Part shown: piece after piece, positions 44,410-52,842 of the stretch
Numbering within the stretch: the first letter of the stretch is position 1
Layout: each line of letters begins with the position of its first letter
From: Salinivibrio kushneri
GTDB lineage: Bacteria > Pseudomonadota > Gammaproteobacteria > Enterobacterales > Vibrionaceae
Assembly (NCBI RefSeq): GCF_005280275.1
Contig: NZ_CP040022.1
Coordinates: 310,001-374,000 of the forward strand
Reading direction: 5' to 3'
Length of the DNA: 64,000 nt
Made by a program: the position numbers and the translations under genes
Notes under the pieces: model-generated
What the model was told of the DNA's origin: nothing
Database searches by the model: none
The model's input: only the letters and a program-made list of their open reading frames with translations

Positions 44410-45324
44410 TTAAAGCACGCGGTTTACATCATCAATCATCTTGTCCATCGCCGTCATGCCAGCCATGGTGATGTACCAAGCGGTTGGGTCGAGATAGCTG
44501 ATACGTTGCTGTTGGTGAGCTTGCGTTTTATTGACCAAAGGATTGTCAAAACGCGCTTTCGCCTTGCCTTCACCTTCCCCAATCGCCTGCTCACGATCAA
44601 GGACTAATAAGACATCTGGGTTGGCGTCGGCAATATATTCGAATGAAATCAAGTTACCGTGTGAGCCGGCGACTTCCACATCGTCGCTTTTCGCTGGCTT
44701 TAAGCCTAGCTCATCAAACACCATACCAAAACGACTATTCTCGCCAAACATCGCCACTTTACTGCCGTTACTCATGACCATCAGCGCGTTAAAGTTGTCC
44801 GCCACCGCTTTCTCATGCGTCTGCGCAATTTTGCTGCTCATTTGCTCAATAATTGCGTCGACTTTATCTTGCTTATTAAACACTTCGCCAAGCATGCGCC
44901 AGTTGGCTTGCACACTTTGCCAATAGTGCTCGTAGTCGGCTTTAAACATGATAGTCGGCGCGATTTCCTCTAACTCGCCCATCAGCGATGCCATACGCGC
45001 TTCCGCAATGATCAAATCAGGCTTTGCGGTAAAAATGGCTTCATAGTCAGGCTCTTTCACCGTCCCGACCGCAACATATTTATCGTCTTGATAGGTTTTG
45101 GCGAGATAATCCGGCATTAAGGACTTCACCACGCCAACAGGCTCAACGCCAAGACGATCGAGTACATCCAAACTGCCTTGCCCCAAGACAACGACGCGCT
45201 GTGGTACGCCGTCGATTTCAACCGTGCCCATCGCATGGGTGATTGTTTTCGCCGCAGCATGGCCGCTTAGCACTAAGGAAACAGTAAGAAAAATAAATTG
45301 AACAAATGAACGAAAAGCTTGCAT
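44410..45324 (-). CDS. siderophore ABC transporter substrate-binding protein (YclQ/FatB/VctP type)
   Basis: A 304-residue periplasmic binding protein with signal peptide to about residue 25 (GHAAA/KT) and no lipobox. Its segments GSLDVLDRLGV, DDKYVAVGTVKEPDYEAI, PDLIIAEAR, APTIMF, GENSRFGMVFDELG and LDREQAIGEG align with YclQ of Bacillus subtilis, the petrobactin-binding protein, as I recall it. This class handles catecholate siderophores or their fragments. A Fur-like site lies 69 bases upstream. It is first in the four-gene importer operon. Confidence 0.9.
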   Translation of the reverse strand: MQAFRSFVQFIFLTVSLVLSGHAAAKTITHAMGTVEIDGVPQRVVVLGQGSLDVLDRLGVEPVGVVKSLMPDYLAKTYQDDKYVAVGTVKEPDYEAIFTAKPDLIIAEARMASLMGELEEIAPTIMFKADYEHYWQSVQANWRMLGEVFNKQDKVDAIIEQMSSKIAQTHEKAVADNFNALMVMSNGSKVAMFGENSRFGMVFDELGLKPAKSDDVEVAGSHGNLISFEYIADANPDVLLVLDREQAIGEGEGKAKARFDNPLVNKTQAHQQQRISYLDPTAWYITMAGMTAMDKMIDDVNRVL

Positions 45325-45392
45325 AGCCCTTTCCTCGTAAAAATCGGTAGAGGAATGCTAACGCAGTTGAATAATCAAGTCACGAATAGAAG

Positions 45393-45407
45393 TGAGAATT
45401 ATTCATA
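45393..45407 (-). promoter_or_regulatory. candidate Fur box of the siderophore ABC operon
   Basis: TGAGAATTATTCATA matches 10 of 14 defined positions of the 7-1-7 Fur consensus. It lies 69 bases upstream of the binding-protein start, in a strongly AT-rich stretch (45380-45425) expected to hold the promoter. The rest of the 45325-45846 gap shows no convincing gene; open frames there lack an RBS and look unlike protein. Confidence 0.6.
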
Positions 45408-45846
45408 TTTATAATGTTATTGATCAAGCGCATGGCATGAGGCGATAGGTTTTGTACGCACAAGCCAGTCATCATGTCTTTCATTCAAGCATGCCAATGA
45501 CGCTTACCAAAACTGTTTTGATCTTGCGCAAAAAAACGGCAATTGAGTCGACGACATGCGGACAATGCGTCACCAGCACGCGTTATAGAAACGAAAAAAA
45601 CGCGCGACTTGCGCAAAAAGCAAGCGATTGCATCGACACTATCAACATATTTAGTAATCATTAAGGGTTTTACGCGCTAATATGGGGATAGTTGTGATCA
45701 GGATCGCGCGTAAATGCGCACGGGTTACATACACTGGGCCCATCTCATGCGGAACCACTTAAAAGACAATAAAGACAGCTATGACTGTCGCAATTTAGGT
45801 ACCGATTTGAGCTGGACTGCACCTAACTAGATGTTTGAGGGTTATA

Positions 45847-46017
45847 ATGAACGAAATTTTACTTGCGGTCGTCGCTGGTGCCATCGTTGGCTTTTTCTTC
45901 AGCGCGATCAAGTTACCATTGCCTGCTCCCCCGGTCATTTCTGGGATCATGGGCATTGTTGGTATCTACCTTGGCGGCATGGCTTACCAAGCCGTGATCG
46001 AACGCTTTTTCTCTTAA
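45847..46017 (+). CDS. XapX domain small membrane protein
   Basis: A 56-residue protein starting at the ATG at 45847 with GAGGG 5 bases upstream. It contains two hydrophobic helices joined by a Pro-rich turn (KLPLPAPPVISG), which is the XapX (DUF1427) pattern. Function is unknown; XapX genes often lie next to nucleoside metabolism genes, and here deoD starts 22 bases later, suggesting one transcript and a possible role in nucleoside or purine handling at the membrane. Confidence 0.85.
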   Translation: MNEILLAVVAGAIVGFFFSAIKLPLPAPPVISGIMGIVGIYLGGMAYQAVIERFFS

Positions 46018-46039
46018 CTAAAGATAATTGGAGCACACT

Positions 46040-46750
46040 ATGGCTACCCCACATATTAATGCTGTAGACGGCGCATTTGCTGAAACTGTCCTCATGCCTG
46101 GTGATCCGCTGCGTGCGCAGTACATTGCCGAAAACTTTCTCGAGAACGCGGAGCGCGTGACCGACGTGCGTAACATGTTCGGCTACACCGGTACCTACAA
46201 AGGCAAAAAAGTGTCTGTCATGGGTCACGGCATGGGGATCCCATCTTGCTCAATCTACGTGCATGAGTTGATCAAAGATTACGGTGTTAAAAACGTGATT
46301 CGCGTCGGTAGCTGCGGTGCGGTTAAAGACGATGTCAAACTGATGGATGTCATCATTGCACAAGGTGCGTCCACGGATGCGAAAGTCAACCGCACACGCT
46401 TTGCGGGTCACGACTTTGCAGCTATCTCAGACTACCACCTGCTTGAAACAGCAGTCGGTGAAGCACGCAAGCAAAATGTTTCCGTGCGTGTCGGGAACGT
46501 CTTCTCTGCCGATCTCTTTTATAGCCCAGAAGCCGATTTGTTCAATAAAATGGATAACCTTGGCATTCTGGCAGTGGATATGGAAGCGGCGGGTATCTAT
46601 GGTGTCGCCGCAGAGCTGGGCGCACGTGCACTGACCATTCTGACTGTGTCTGATCATATTATTCGCGGTGAAGCACTTAGCTCAGATGAACGTCAAAAAT
46701 CATTTAACGAGATGATGACTGTTTCGCTAGAAACCGCAATCAACCTGTAA
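46040..46750 (+). CDS. deoD: purine-nucleoside phosphorylase
   Basis: ATG at 46040 with GGAG 6 bases upstream; 236 residues, the usual DeoD length. [30 protein letters not shown] at the start (phosphate-binding GDP-R loop), RVGSCGAV near 87, [14 protein letters not shown] near 178 (ribose binding) and SDHIIRGE near 204 (catalytic Asp). The hexameric enzyme cleaves purine (deoxy)nucleosides with phosphate to base and ribose-1-phosphate. It follows XapX and precedes the transposase-like gene by 18 bases, so three genes may be co-transcribed. Confidence 0.95.
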   Translation: MATPHINAVDGAFAETVLMPGDPLRAQYIAENFLENAERVTDVRNMFGYTGTYKGKKVSVMGHGMGIPSCSIYVHELIKDYGVKNVIRVGSCGAVKDDVKLMDVIIAQGASTDAKVNRTRFAGHDFAAISDYHLLETAVGEARKQNVSVRVGNVFSADLFYSPEADLFNKMDNLGILAVDMEAAGIYGVAAELGARALTILTVSDHIIRGEALSSDERQKSFNEMMTVSLETAINL

Positions 46751-46768
46751 GTGTTGGTCGGAGGAAAC

Positions 46769-48235
46769 GTGTCTAGCGGTAAACTGCCCCTCGCGGCCGG
46801 TGATTTACAGCTGAACTTCTGTAAAACCCTCACCTGCCCGAATTTTGGGTCAAAGGATGAGCAAGATTACTTGGTTCAGCACACCAATCCAGCACGACCA
46901 ATCTTGGTGTGCCGTGAGTGTGGCGCGTTTCCTCCACTGTTAAATAACCATGATGTTCACGCTGAGCTGATTGCTCAGCGCCAACTTCATGCCGATGGCT
47001 TGTGTGCCTGTACCAATCCAGAGTGTGAGCATTTAGGCAAACCCGTGCTCACGCATCGGCATTGTTATCATGCGTTCGGCTATAGTGGCGATCGTCAGCG
47101 TTATCGGTGCAAAAGCTGCCAAAGTACCTTTGTCGATCGCTGGTCTGGGGTCAACAAAAAAAGTGAGTTACAGCAAAAGCTGTTGGCCTTTCTTTTTACT
47201 GGCCACACAGTGCGTGACATCTGCCGGCGGCTGTCGCTGAATCCGAAAACCTTCTACGATCATCTTAACCAAATAGCCGCACGTTGCCGACAAAAGCTTG
47301 CCGCTTACGATAGTCGGTTTTTAGCTGATACCTCAACCGGTCACCTAGCCAGTGTCCACACCGCATTGCAGCCCAAGAGCGACAATGGCGTGCAATGGCT
47401 AGCAACGGGTGAAGCGCATAGTGGCTACGTGCTGCAGCAAGATGTGAATTATCATGCGGATGACCATCACCACTTGACCACACACCATGACCCTTACCAA
47501 TCTGATTGTCGGTTTATGTCGACGCACAGTGCGGGTCAGCCGCAAGAAACAGTGGTACGGCCAGAGGGATTATTGGGTCGGGTTGATGCCAAATACCGCG
47601 ATGTCTTTGCCCGCTCGAATGTCGAAGATCCTTATACGCAGCCACTGCATTTTATTTATCCTAATCGCGGCACGCTGATCCGCCCTCAATACACCACGTA
47701 TGCACACTACCTCAACCTCAAGCCGTTAATCGAACATTGGCAGCAAATTGTGGTGTTTTCGCCACAAGAGCCCTTATTGCGCTCCGCTTGCCTCTCCGTT
47801 TTTGAGGCCGATATTCGCGATAAGCGCGTCAGCCATGTATACGTCGAGCAGGATGCCGGTTGGCAGCCCGGATCAGAGCCAGAAAAAATTGATATCGTTT
47901 TGCTAAGCTGGTGGCGTGACCGTTGGGCCTTTACTCGCCGTGGCGACGGCGCTAAAGCAATCTGCGATCATGGCCAGAATAAAGGCCAAGAAGCCTATTG
48001 GTTAACCCATGCAAGCTGTGATGCGTTGAAAAAATATCAACAGCACTTCCACCAGCAGTTTTCACTGTTGGTCAATGAGCCGAGACGCCGACTGCGCCCG
48101 GGTGGACTGCTACCCTTGCTTGATATCTATCGCGCATGGCACAACTTATGTTGGCAAGACCGCGCGCATCTCACGCCAGCCCAACGGCTTGGCTTGACCG
48201 AACGCCCTTTGACCTTGGCGGATCTGATGCTCTGA
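46769..48235 (+). CDS. transposase-like zinc-ribbon/HTH protein, probably domesticated
   Basis: Start chosen at a GTG at 46769 with GGAGG 4 bases upstream; a GTG at 46751 right after the deoD stop is an alternative. 488 residues. Two zinc-ribbon-like modules: C18/C23 with C48xxC51, and C81/C86 with C114xxC117 (YRCKSCQSTFVDRW). A helix-turn-helix follows at about 135-172 (TVRDICRRLSLNPKTFYDHL). This is the N-terminal layout of IS1/IS1595-type transposases. The middle part (FLADTSTGHL ... WLATGEAHSGYVLQQDV) resembles the start of a DDE fold. The gene is intact, has no terminal inverted repeats that I can see, and is embedded in the deoD unit, arguing for a host gene of unknown function rather than a live element. 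Confidence 0.7.
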   Translation: MSSGKLPLAAGDLQLNFCKTLTCPNFGSKDEQDYLVQHTNPARPILVCRECGAFPPLLNNHDVHAELIAQRQLHADGLCACTNPECEHLGKPVLTHRHCYHAFGYSGDRQRYRCKSCQSTFVDRWSGVNKKSELQQKLLAFLFTGHTVRDICRRLSLNPKTFYDHLNQIAARCRQKLAAYDSRFLADTSTGHLASVHTALQPKSDNGVQWLATGEAHSGYVLQQDVNYHADDHHHLTTHHDPYQSDCRFMSTHSAGQPQETVVRPEGLLGRVDAKYRDVFARSNVEDPYTQPLHFIYPNRGTLIRPQYTTYAHYLNLKPLIEHWQQIVVFSPQEPLLRSACLSVFEADIRDKRVSHVYVEQDAGWQPGSEPEKIDIVLLSWWRDRWAFTRRGDGAKAICDHGQNKGQEAYWLTHASCDALKKYQQHFHQQFSLLVNEPRRRLRPGGLLPLLDIYRAWHNLCWQDRAHLTPAQRLGLTERPLTLADLML

Positions 48236-48314
48236 TTGATATCGCGCGCATTCACTTGACGTGCATCGAGGTTTTTTGCCTAAATGCCCAATATCGCCGA
48301 GAAGGAAACCGCCA

Positions 48315-49160
48315 TTGGACATTCAACTCCTGCGCACATTTATTGAAGTCAGCAAGACACGTCACTTCGGTCGTGCAGCGGACAACCTTTACCTGACCCA
48401 GTCGGCTGTGAGCTTTCGCATTCGACAACTCGAAACACAGCTGAATACATCCCTGTTTATTCGTCAGCGCAATAATGTTCGTCTGACCGATGCGGGGGAG
48501 CGATTACTTCCTTACGCTGAAACCATGCTGCAAACCTGGCAGCGCGCCCAACAGGACGTCAGTGCGATGCACCACGCGAGCGCGCAACTGACGCTAGCCG
48601 CCTCCCCGATGCTGTGGGAACTCGATGGCGTCAGCGCATGGGTAAACCGCGTCTGTGCGGCACACGGAGACTGGTTGATCCGTACCGAGTCGACGCCAGC
48701 CCAGTTGCTAGCGCGCCATTTGATTGAAAAACGTATTGATGTCGGGTTGACCTCAGAGCTGCCTAAGCTTGAAGGATTACAATCGCATCACTTAGGCGAT
48801 TACCAACTTCAGTTAGTCAGCCATTTACCGGGGCTCACGCTGGACACGAGCGAGACCCTCCCCCTGATCTATCTAGATTGGGGCACTCGCTTTTCGCTCG
48901 AGCAAAGCCAAATTGCGTCCCTGCAACGTTCACCTGTGTTACACACCCAGTCATGCCAACTCGCATTAAACTATTTACTCGTACACGGTGGCGTCGCGTT
49001 TCTACCGTCATTAGCGGTTCATCCTTATCTCGACAATGGACAACTCCACCTGATTGACCACGGCCATATGTTGACCCATCCTCTTTACCTTACCTGGCTA
49101 ACCAATAGAGATAAAAGCAACCTAATCAATGAGTTAGTATCATCTTCCGGTCAGTTATAA
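48315..49160 (+). CDS. hdfR: LysR-family regulator HdfR
   Basis: The start is a TTG at 48315 (GAAGGA 8 bases upstream), which gives MDIQLLRTFIEVSKTRHFGR and 281 residues, like E. coli HdfR (279). The winged HTH (1-60) reads RAADNLYLTQSAVSFRIRQLE, nearly identical to HdfR as I recall it. The effector domain follows (about 90-280). In E. coli HdfR represses flhDC, the flagellar master operon. Vibrio uses a different flagellar hierarchy, so the targets here may differ. It lies 79 bases after the transposase-like gene. Confidence 0.88.
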   Translation: MDIQLLRTFIEVSKTRHFGRAADNLYLTQSAVSFRIRQLETQLNTSLFIRQRNNVRLTDAGERLLPYAETMLQTWQRAQQDVSAMHHASAQLTLAASPMLWELDGVSAWVNRVCAAHGDWLIRTESTPAQLLARHLIEKRIDVGLTSELPKLEGLQSHHLGDYQLQLVSHLPGLTLDTSETLPLIYLDWGTRFSLEQSQIASLQRSPVLHTQSCQLALNYLLVHGGVAFLPSLAVHPYLDNGQLHLIDHGHMLTHPLYLTWLTNRDKSNLINELVSSSGQL

Positions 49161-49310
49161 GGGCACAGAAAAAATCGCTAAATTCACGCCTATTTCACTA
49201 GTCGACGGTCAATTTTTAGGCTATCTTAGAATCGTTAGGCAAACATTATGTGTCTAACACTTCGGCTACACATAGCACTGACAATCAACAAGCGTTAGGA
49301 AAATACCACC

Positions 49311-49487
49311 ATGGCACAGTGGGATCAATGGTTAAAACACGGCTCGCAACAAAAAGAGAAGTTTAAATCTCGCCACCACGACGATTTTGATGACGATATG
49401 CCACGCGGCAAAAAAGACAAGAAGCGCCATAACAAACGCGCGCAACGCTCTCAATACGACGACAGTTATTTTGGAGAGGATCGCTAA
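49311..49487 (+). CDS. small highly charged protein, 58 residues
   Basis: An ATG at 49311 with TTAGGA upstream opens a 58-codon frame: MAQWDQWLKHGSQQKEKF, an acidic cluster (HHDDFDDDMP), then a basic one (KKDKKRHNKRAQR), ending SYFGEDR. No hydrophobic segment or cysteine. A strong terminator follows at 49534, supporting a real transcription unit. I do not know the family. The alternating acidic and basic patches suggest a disordered nucleic-acid- or ribosome-associated protein. Confidence 0.65.
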   Translation: MAQWDQWLKHGSQQKEKFKSRHHDDFDDDMPRGKKDKKRHNKRAQRSQYDDSYFGEDR

Positions 49488-49533
49488 TCGCGAGGTAAGG
49501 CTCGCGGCATTAAGCACTGGTCATTGATAGGAT

Positions 49534-49561
49534 AAAGGCAACGTTATCGCGTTGCCTTTTT
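49534..49561 (+). terminator. Rho-independent terminator after the small charged protein
   Basis: A 10-bp stem, AAAGGCAACG / CGTTGCCTTT, loop TTATCG, continued by TT. It lies between the small gene and the convergent nagZ and can serve both. Confidence 0.85.
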
Positions 49562-49591
49562 GTTGTGGTTTTTAGACACTGGAGCACTCAC

Positions 49592-50596
49592 TCAGGCTTG
49601 TTGCGCTTGCCACTCTGCTGCGTGTCGTTTAATCGCACGCTGTCCTAGCTGCCAACGCGGATCTTGCTGTAAGCGTTGCCAATCCACGGTTTGGCGCACC
49701 CGCAACCTGTCAGCCGCAGGAACCGACTGAATCGGCAACGCGTCGAGCACCGACACCGCACTGTGACGATCATTGCATATCAAGGCCATATCACATCCAG
49801 CATCAAGTGCCGCTTTGGCACGCGCGGGCGCGTCGCCGAACAAATGCGCGCCGCCCATGCTTAAATCATCAGAGAAAATAACCCCTTTAAACCCAAGCTG
49901 TTGGCGCAAAATCTGGCTAAGCCAGTATGGCGAGCCGCTCGCTGGCAAGGCATCATGTTGTGGGTAAATCACATGCGCAGGCATCATCGCATCCACGAGC
50001 CCCTGCTCAATAAACGATTGAAAAATCGCAAAATCGTCTGAGTGCAAAATATCGCGCGTGTCCTCAGGTGTCACTAAGTGCGAGTCTTCTTTCACCCCGC
50101 CGTGTCCCGGAAAATGTTTCCCTGTCGTGGCCATGCCGGCTACGCGCATCCCCTTAGCAAAGGCGCCGGCATAGTCGGTGATAGCTTGATGTGTTGCGCC
50201 AAAGGCGCGGTCTTTGATTGCCGCACACCCAAACCCTAAATCCAGCACAGGTGCAAAGCTAAGATCGATCCCATGGGCGATCATCTCCATTGCCATTACC
50301 CAACCCGCCTGCTCCGCCAGCGCTGGACTGGCGCTCAACGCACCATATGACTGCGCGGCGGGGATGGGCGTAAACGCGTCGCGAAATCGCTGAACACGTC
50401 CGCCCTCTTGGTCGACGCCAATGAGGATCTCACGTCCAGCCGCGGCGCGTATTGACCGGGTTAATGCACGCAGCTGCGCGGAATCAAAATAATTGCGAGC
50501 AAATAAAATGACGCCCCCAACACTCGGGTGTGCCAAAATTTCTTTTTCTTCGTTATCGAGCTGCTCTGCATGCACATCCAGCCAAACCGGTCCCAT
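49592..50596 (-). CDS. nagZ: beta-N-acetylhexosaminidase NagZ
   Basis: A 334-residue cytoplasmic GH3 enzyme. The segment [16 protein letters not shown] (159-172) carries the substrate-binding K160-H161 and the family's catalytic Asp-His dyad region. The nucleophile Asp lies in [11 protein letters not shown] (243-244). [13 protein letters not shown] near 59-71 is also conserved. It removes GlcNAc from anhydro-muropeptides during cell-wall recycling. It is divergent from anmK-murQ, the next steps of the same pathway, separated by about 196 bases. RBS GGAG lies upstream of the ATG. Confidence 0.95.
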   Translation of the reverse strand: MGPVWLDVHAEQLDNEEKEILAHPSVGGVILFARNYFDSAQLRALTRSIRAAAGREILIGVDQEGGRVQRFRDAFTPIPAAQSYGALSASPALAEQAGWVMAMEMIAHGIDLSFAPVLDLGFGCAAIKDRAFGATHQAITDYAGAFAKGMRVAGMATTGKHFPGHGGVKEDSHLVTPEDTRDILHSDDFAIFQSFIEQGLVDAMMPAHVIYPQHDALPASGSPYWLSQILRQQLGFKGVIFSDDLSMGGAHLFGDAPARAKAALDAGCDMALICNDRHSAVSVLDALPIQSVPAADRLRVRQTVDWQRLQQDPRWQLGQRAIKRHAAEWQAQQA

Positions 50597-50792
50597 TGTT
50601 TCTCCTTCATACGCTTGTCAACCCACTGACAATCTTGCTCGGTATCCTCAACCATCATGTCGTACCGACTGATAAGATGTCAGTATCACAGACGCATACT
50701 CAAGCACTTTGCCACGTATCGCAATCTGATTATACTCAGTACCTTGTCTTTCACCCCCATTTTATCGCTGGACCACTGTAAGGGAACACCCG

Positions 50793-51905
50793 ATGCCACA
50801 ACCCGCCGCCGATATCTATATAGGTGTTATGTCAGGGACGAGCTTAGATAATATCGATGTCGTCGCTGTAAGGTTTACTCACGCCGGTTACGTGGAGTCT
50901 ATCGCCCGCCACAGCGATCCGCTTCCCCACGATATTAAAACCACGGTGATTACCTTGAGCCGAGGCCATCCGATGTCGGTCAAAGCTTTGGGTGAACTCG
51001 ATCGTCGTTTAGGGGAATGTTATGCCAATGCTATCAATACCTTACTTGAACAAGCAGCATTACGGCCCAAGCATGTCGCCGCCGTCGGTTGTCATGGTCA
51101 AACCGTCTATCACCAACCCAGCGGTGATTATCCATTCACCATGCAGCTTGGCGACGCCAATGTGATTGCAGCGCGAACCGGCATTACCACTGTCGCTGAT
51201 TTTAGGCGCAAAGACATGGCGTATGGCGGCCAAGGCGCGCCTTTGGTGCCCGCCTTTCACAATGATTACTTTGCTGATAGCGAACAAGCCACCGCGGTAG
51301 TGAATATCGGCGGTATTGCCAACGTATCGATGATTTGCCCTGACCGCCCCTTGTATGGCTTTGATACGGGCCCCGGGAATATGTTGATGGATGCCTGGAC
51401 GCAGCGTCACCGCCATCAAGCCTATGATAAAGATGGCGAGTGGGCAGCCACCAGCTGCGCGTATCAACCCTTACTCAACCGCCTGTTATCCGACGCCTAC
51501 TTCTCACGTCCCGCTCCCAAAAGTACCGGGCGGGAATACTTCAATCTTGACTGGCTCGATCGCCAACTGCTCGCGTTTTCACTCTCTCCAGACCAAGTGC
51601 AAGCGACCTTGCTGGCATTGACTGCCGAAAGTATTGCATTAGCCATTCGTCCATTAGAACGTGGCCGCGTCTTCGTGTGTGGCGGTGGCGCGCACAATCA
51701 AGCATTGATGCATGCGCTACAACAGGCACTTCCGCAATGGTCGATTGCACAAACTGACGATGCCGGGATCAGTTGCGACGATATGGAAGCTATTGCCTTT
51801 GCTTGGCTAGCCAGACAAACCCTTAATCACCAACCAGGCAACGTACCCGCCGTGACGGGCGCAACGCAAGCCTGTTGCCTTGGTGCCATTTATCTACCTT
51901 ACTGA
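50793..51905 (+). CDS. anmK: anhydro-N-acetylmuramic acid kinase
   Basis: A 370-residue ASKHA-family kinase: GVMSGTSLDNIDVV near 10, AAVGCHGQTVYHQP near 90, TVADFRRKDMAYGGQGAPLVP near 133-153 and NIGGIANVS near 171. It phosphorylates 1,6-anhydro-MurNAc, opening the ring, to MurNAc-6-phosphate. The start has a GTAAGG RBS. The next gene, murQ, begins 9 bases after its stop and uses its product. Confidence 0.95.
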   Translation: MPQPAADIYIGVMSGTSLDNIDVVAVRFTHAGYVESIARHSDPLPHDIKTTVITLSRGHPMSVKALGELDRRLGECYANAINTLLEQAALRPKHVAAVGCHGQTVYHQPSGDYPFTMQLGDANVIAARTGITTVADFRRKDMAYGGQGAPLVPAFHNDYFADSEQATAVVNIGGIANVSMICPDRPLYGFDTGPGNMLMDAWTQRHRHQAYDKDGEWAATSCAYQPLLNRLLSDAYFSRPAPKSTGREYFNLDWLDRQLLAFSLSPDQVQATLLALTAESIALAIRPLERGRVFVCGGGAHNQALMHALQQALPQWSIAQTDDAGISCDDMEAIAFAWLARQTLNHQPGNVPAVTGATQACCLGAIYLPY

Positions 51906-51914
51906 GGAACGATT

Positions 51915-52829
51915 ATGTCAGCCCCCAGCGTCGATCAGCTAAAAGGCTTACTCTCAGAAACACGCAACCCGCATACACTGACGATCGACCAACAAGACAC
52001 ACTGGGCTTGGTGGCGATGATTAACGCAGAAGATAAGGGAGTCGCCGCCGCCGTGCAGACGCAGCTCCCTGCGATTGCCAACGCGGTCGATGCGATTGCG
52101 GCAAGCTTTAACCAAGGCGGCCGTCTTATCTACATCGGGGCGGGAACCAGTGGTCGACTTGGCGTGCTTGACGCCGTTGAATGCCCGCCCACCTTTGGGG
52201 TTAATAATCAGCAGGTCATAGGACTGATTGCCGGTGGCGAACCTGCCATGTTCGTTGCCCAAGAAGGTGCCGAAGATAACCCTGATGCGGGTAAATCGGA
52301 TTTGGTCGCGCAACACCTCACCGCGAAGGATGTAGTGGTCGGCATCGCCGCCAGTGGTCGCACCCCTTATGTCCTCGGTGCACTCGATTATGCCCAGAAA
52401 ATCGACGCGGTGACGGTCGCGCTGTCATGTAATCCCCATGCGGCGATCAACACCCACGCCCAGATTGCCATTACACCCGAGGTTGGCCCCGAAGCGCTCA
52501 CGGGCTCAACCCGAATGAAATCAGGTACGGCGCAAAAAATGGTATTAAATATGCTAAGCACCGCCGCGATGATAAAGACAGGCAAGTGCTATCAAAATTT
52601 GATGGTCGATGTAAAAGCTAGCAACGATAAACTGGCGACCCGTTCAACGTTGATCGTGATGGAAGCGACAGGGTGTGAAGAAGATACCGCGACACATGCC
52701 CTTTCACGCGCTGATGGCGAAGTAAAAGTCGCGATCTTGATGATCTTGGCCGACCAGGATCCCGCTACAGCCCGGCAACGCCTTCAGCAGGCCAATGGGC
52801 ACCTGCGTGATGCGCTGGCGTTAGGGTAA
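51915..52829 (+). CDS. murQ: N-acetylmuramic acid 6-phosphate etherase
   Basis: A 304-residue SIS-domain enzyme: [25 protein letters not shown] (near 73-97), [13 protein letters not shown] and [18 protein letters not shown] (near 198-215). It cleaves the lactyl ether of MurNAc-6-phosphate to give GlcNAc-6-phosphate and D-lactate. It is co-transcribed with anmK (9-base gap, RBS GAGGA). Confidence 0.95.
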   Translation: MSAPSVDQLKGLLSETRNPHTLTIDQQDTLGLVAMINAEDKGVAAAVQTQLPAIANAVDAIAASFNQGGRLIYIGAGTSGRLGVLDAVECPPTFGVNNQQVIGLIAGGEPAMFVAQEGAEDNPDAGKSDLVAQHLTAKDVVVGIAASGRTPYVLGALDYAQKIDAVTVALSCNPHAAINTHAQIAITPEVGPEALTGSTRMKSGTAQKMVLNMLSTAAMIKTGKCYQNLMVDVKASNDKLATRSTLIVMEATGCEEDTATHALSRADGEVKVAILMILADQDPATARQRLQQANGHLRDALALG

Positions 52830-52842
52830 TACTCGACAAGCC

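Noticed and set aside
45452-45664. 70-codon ORF in the gap between the siderophore operon and XapX
   Set aside because: No RBS and low-complexity composition; looks like chance.
46751-48235. Active insertion sequence
   Set aside because: Transposase-like protein only; no terminal inverted repeats or target-site duplication seen, and the neighbouring genes are intact and closely spaced.
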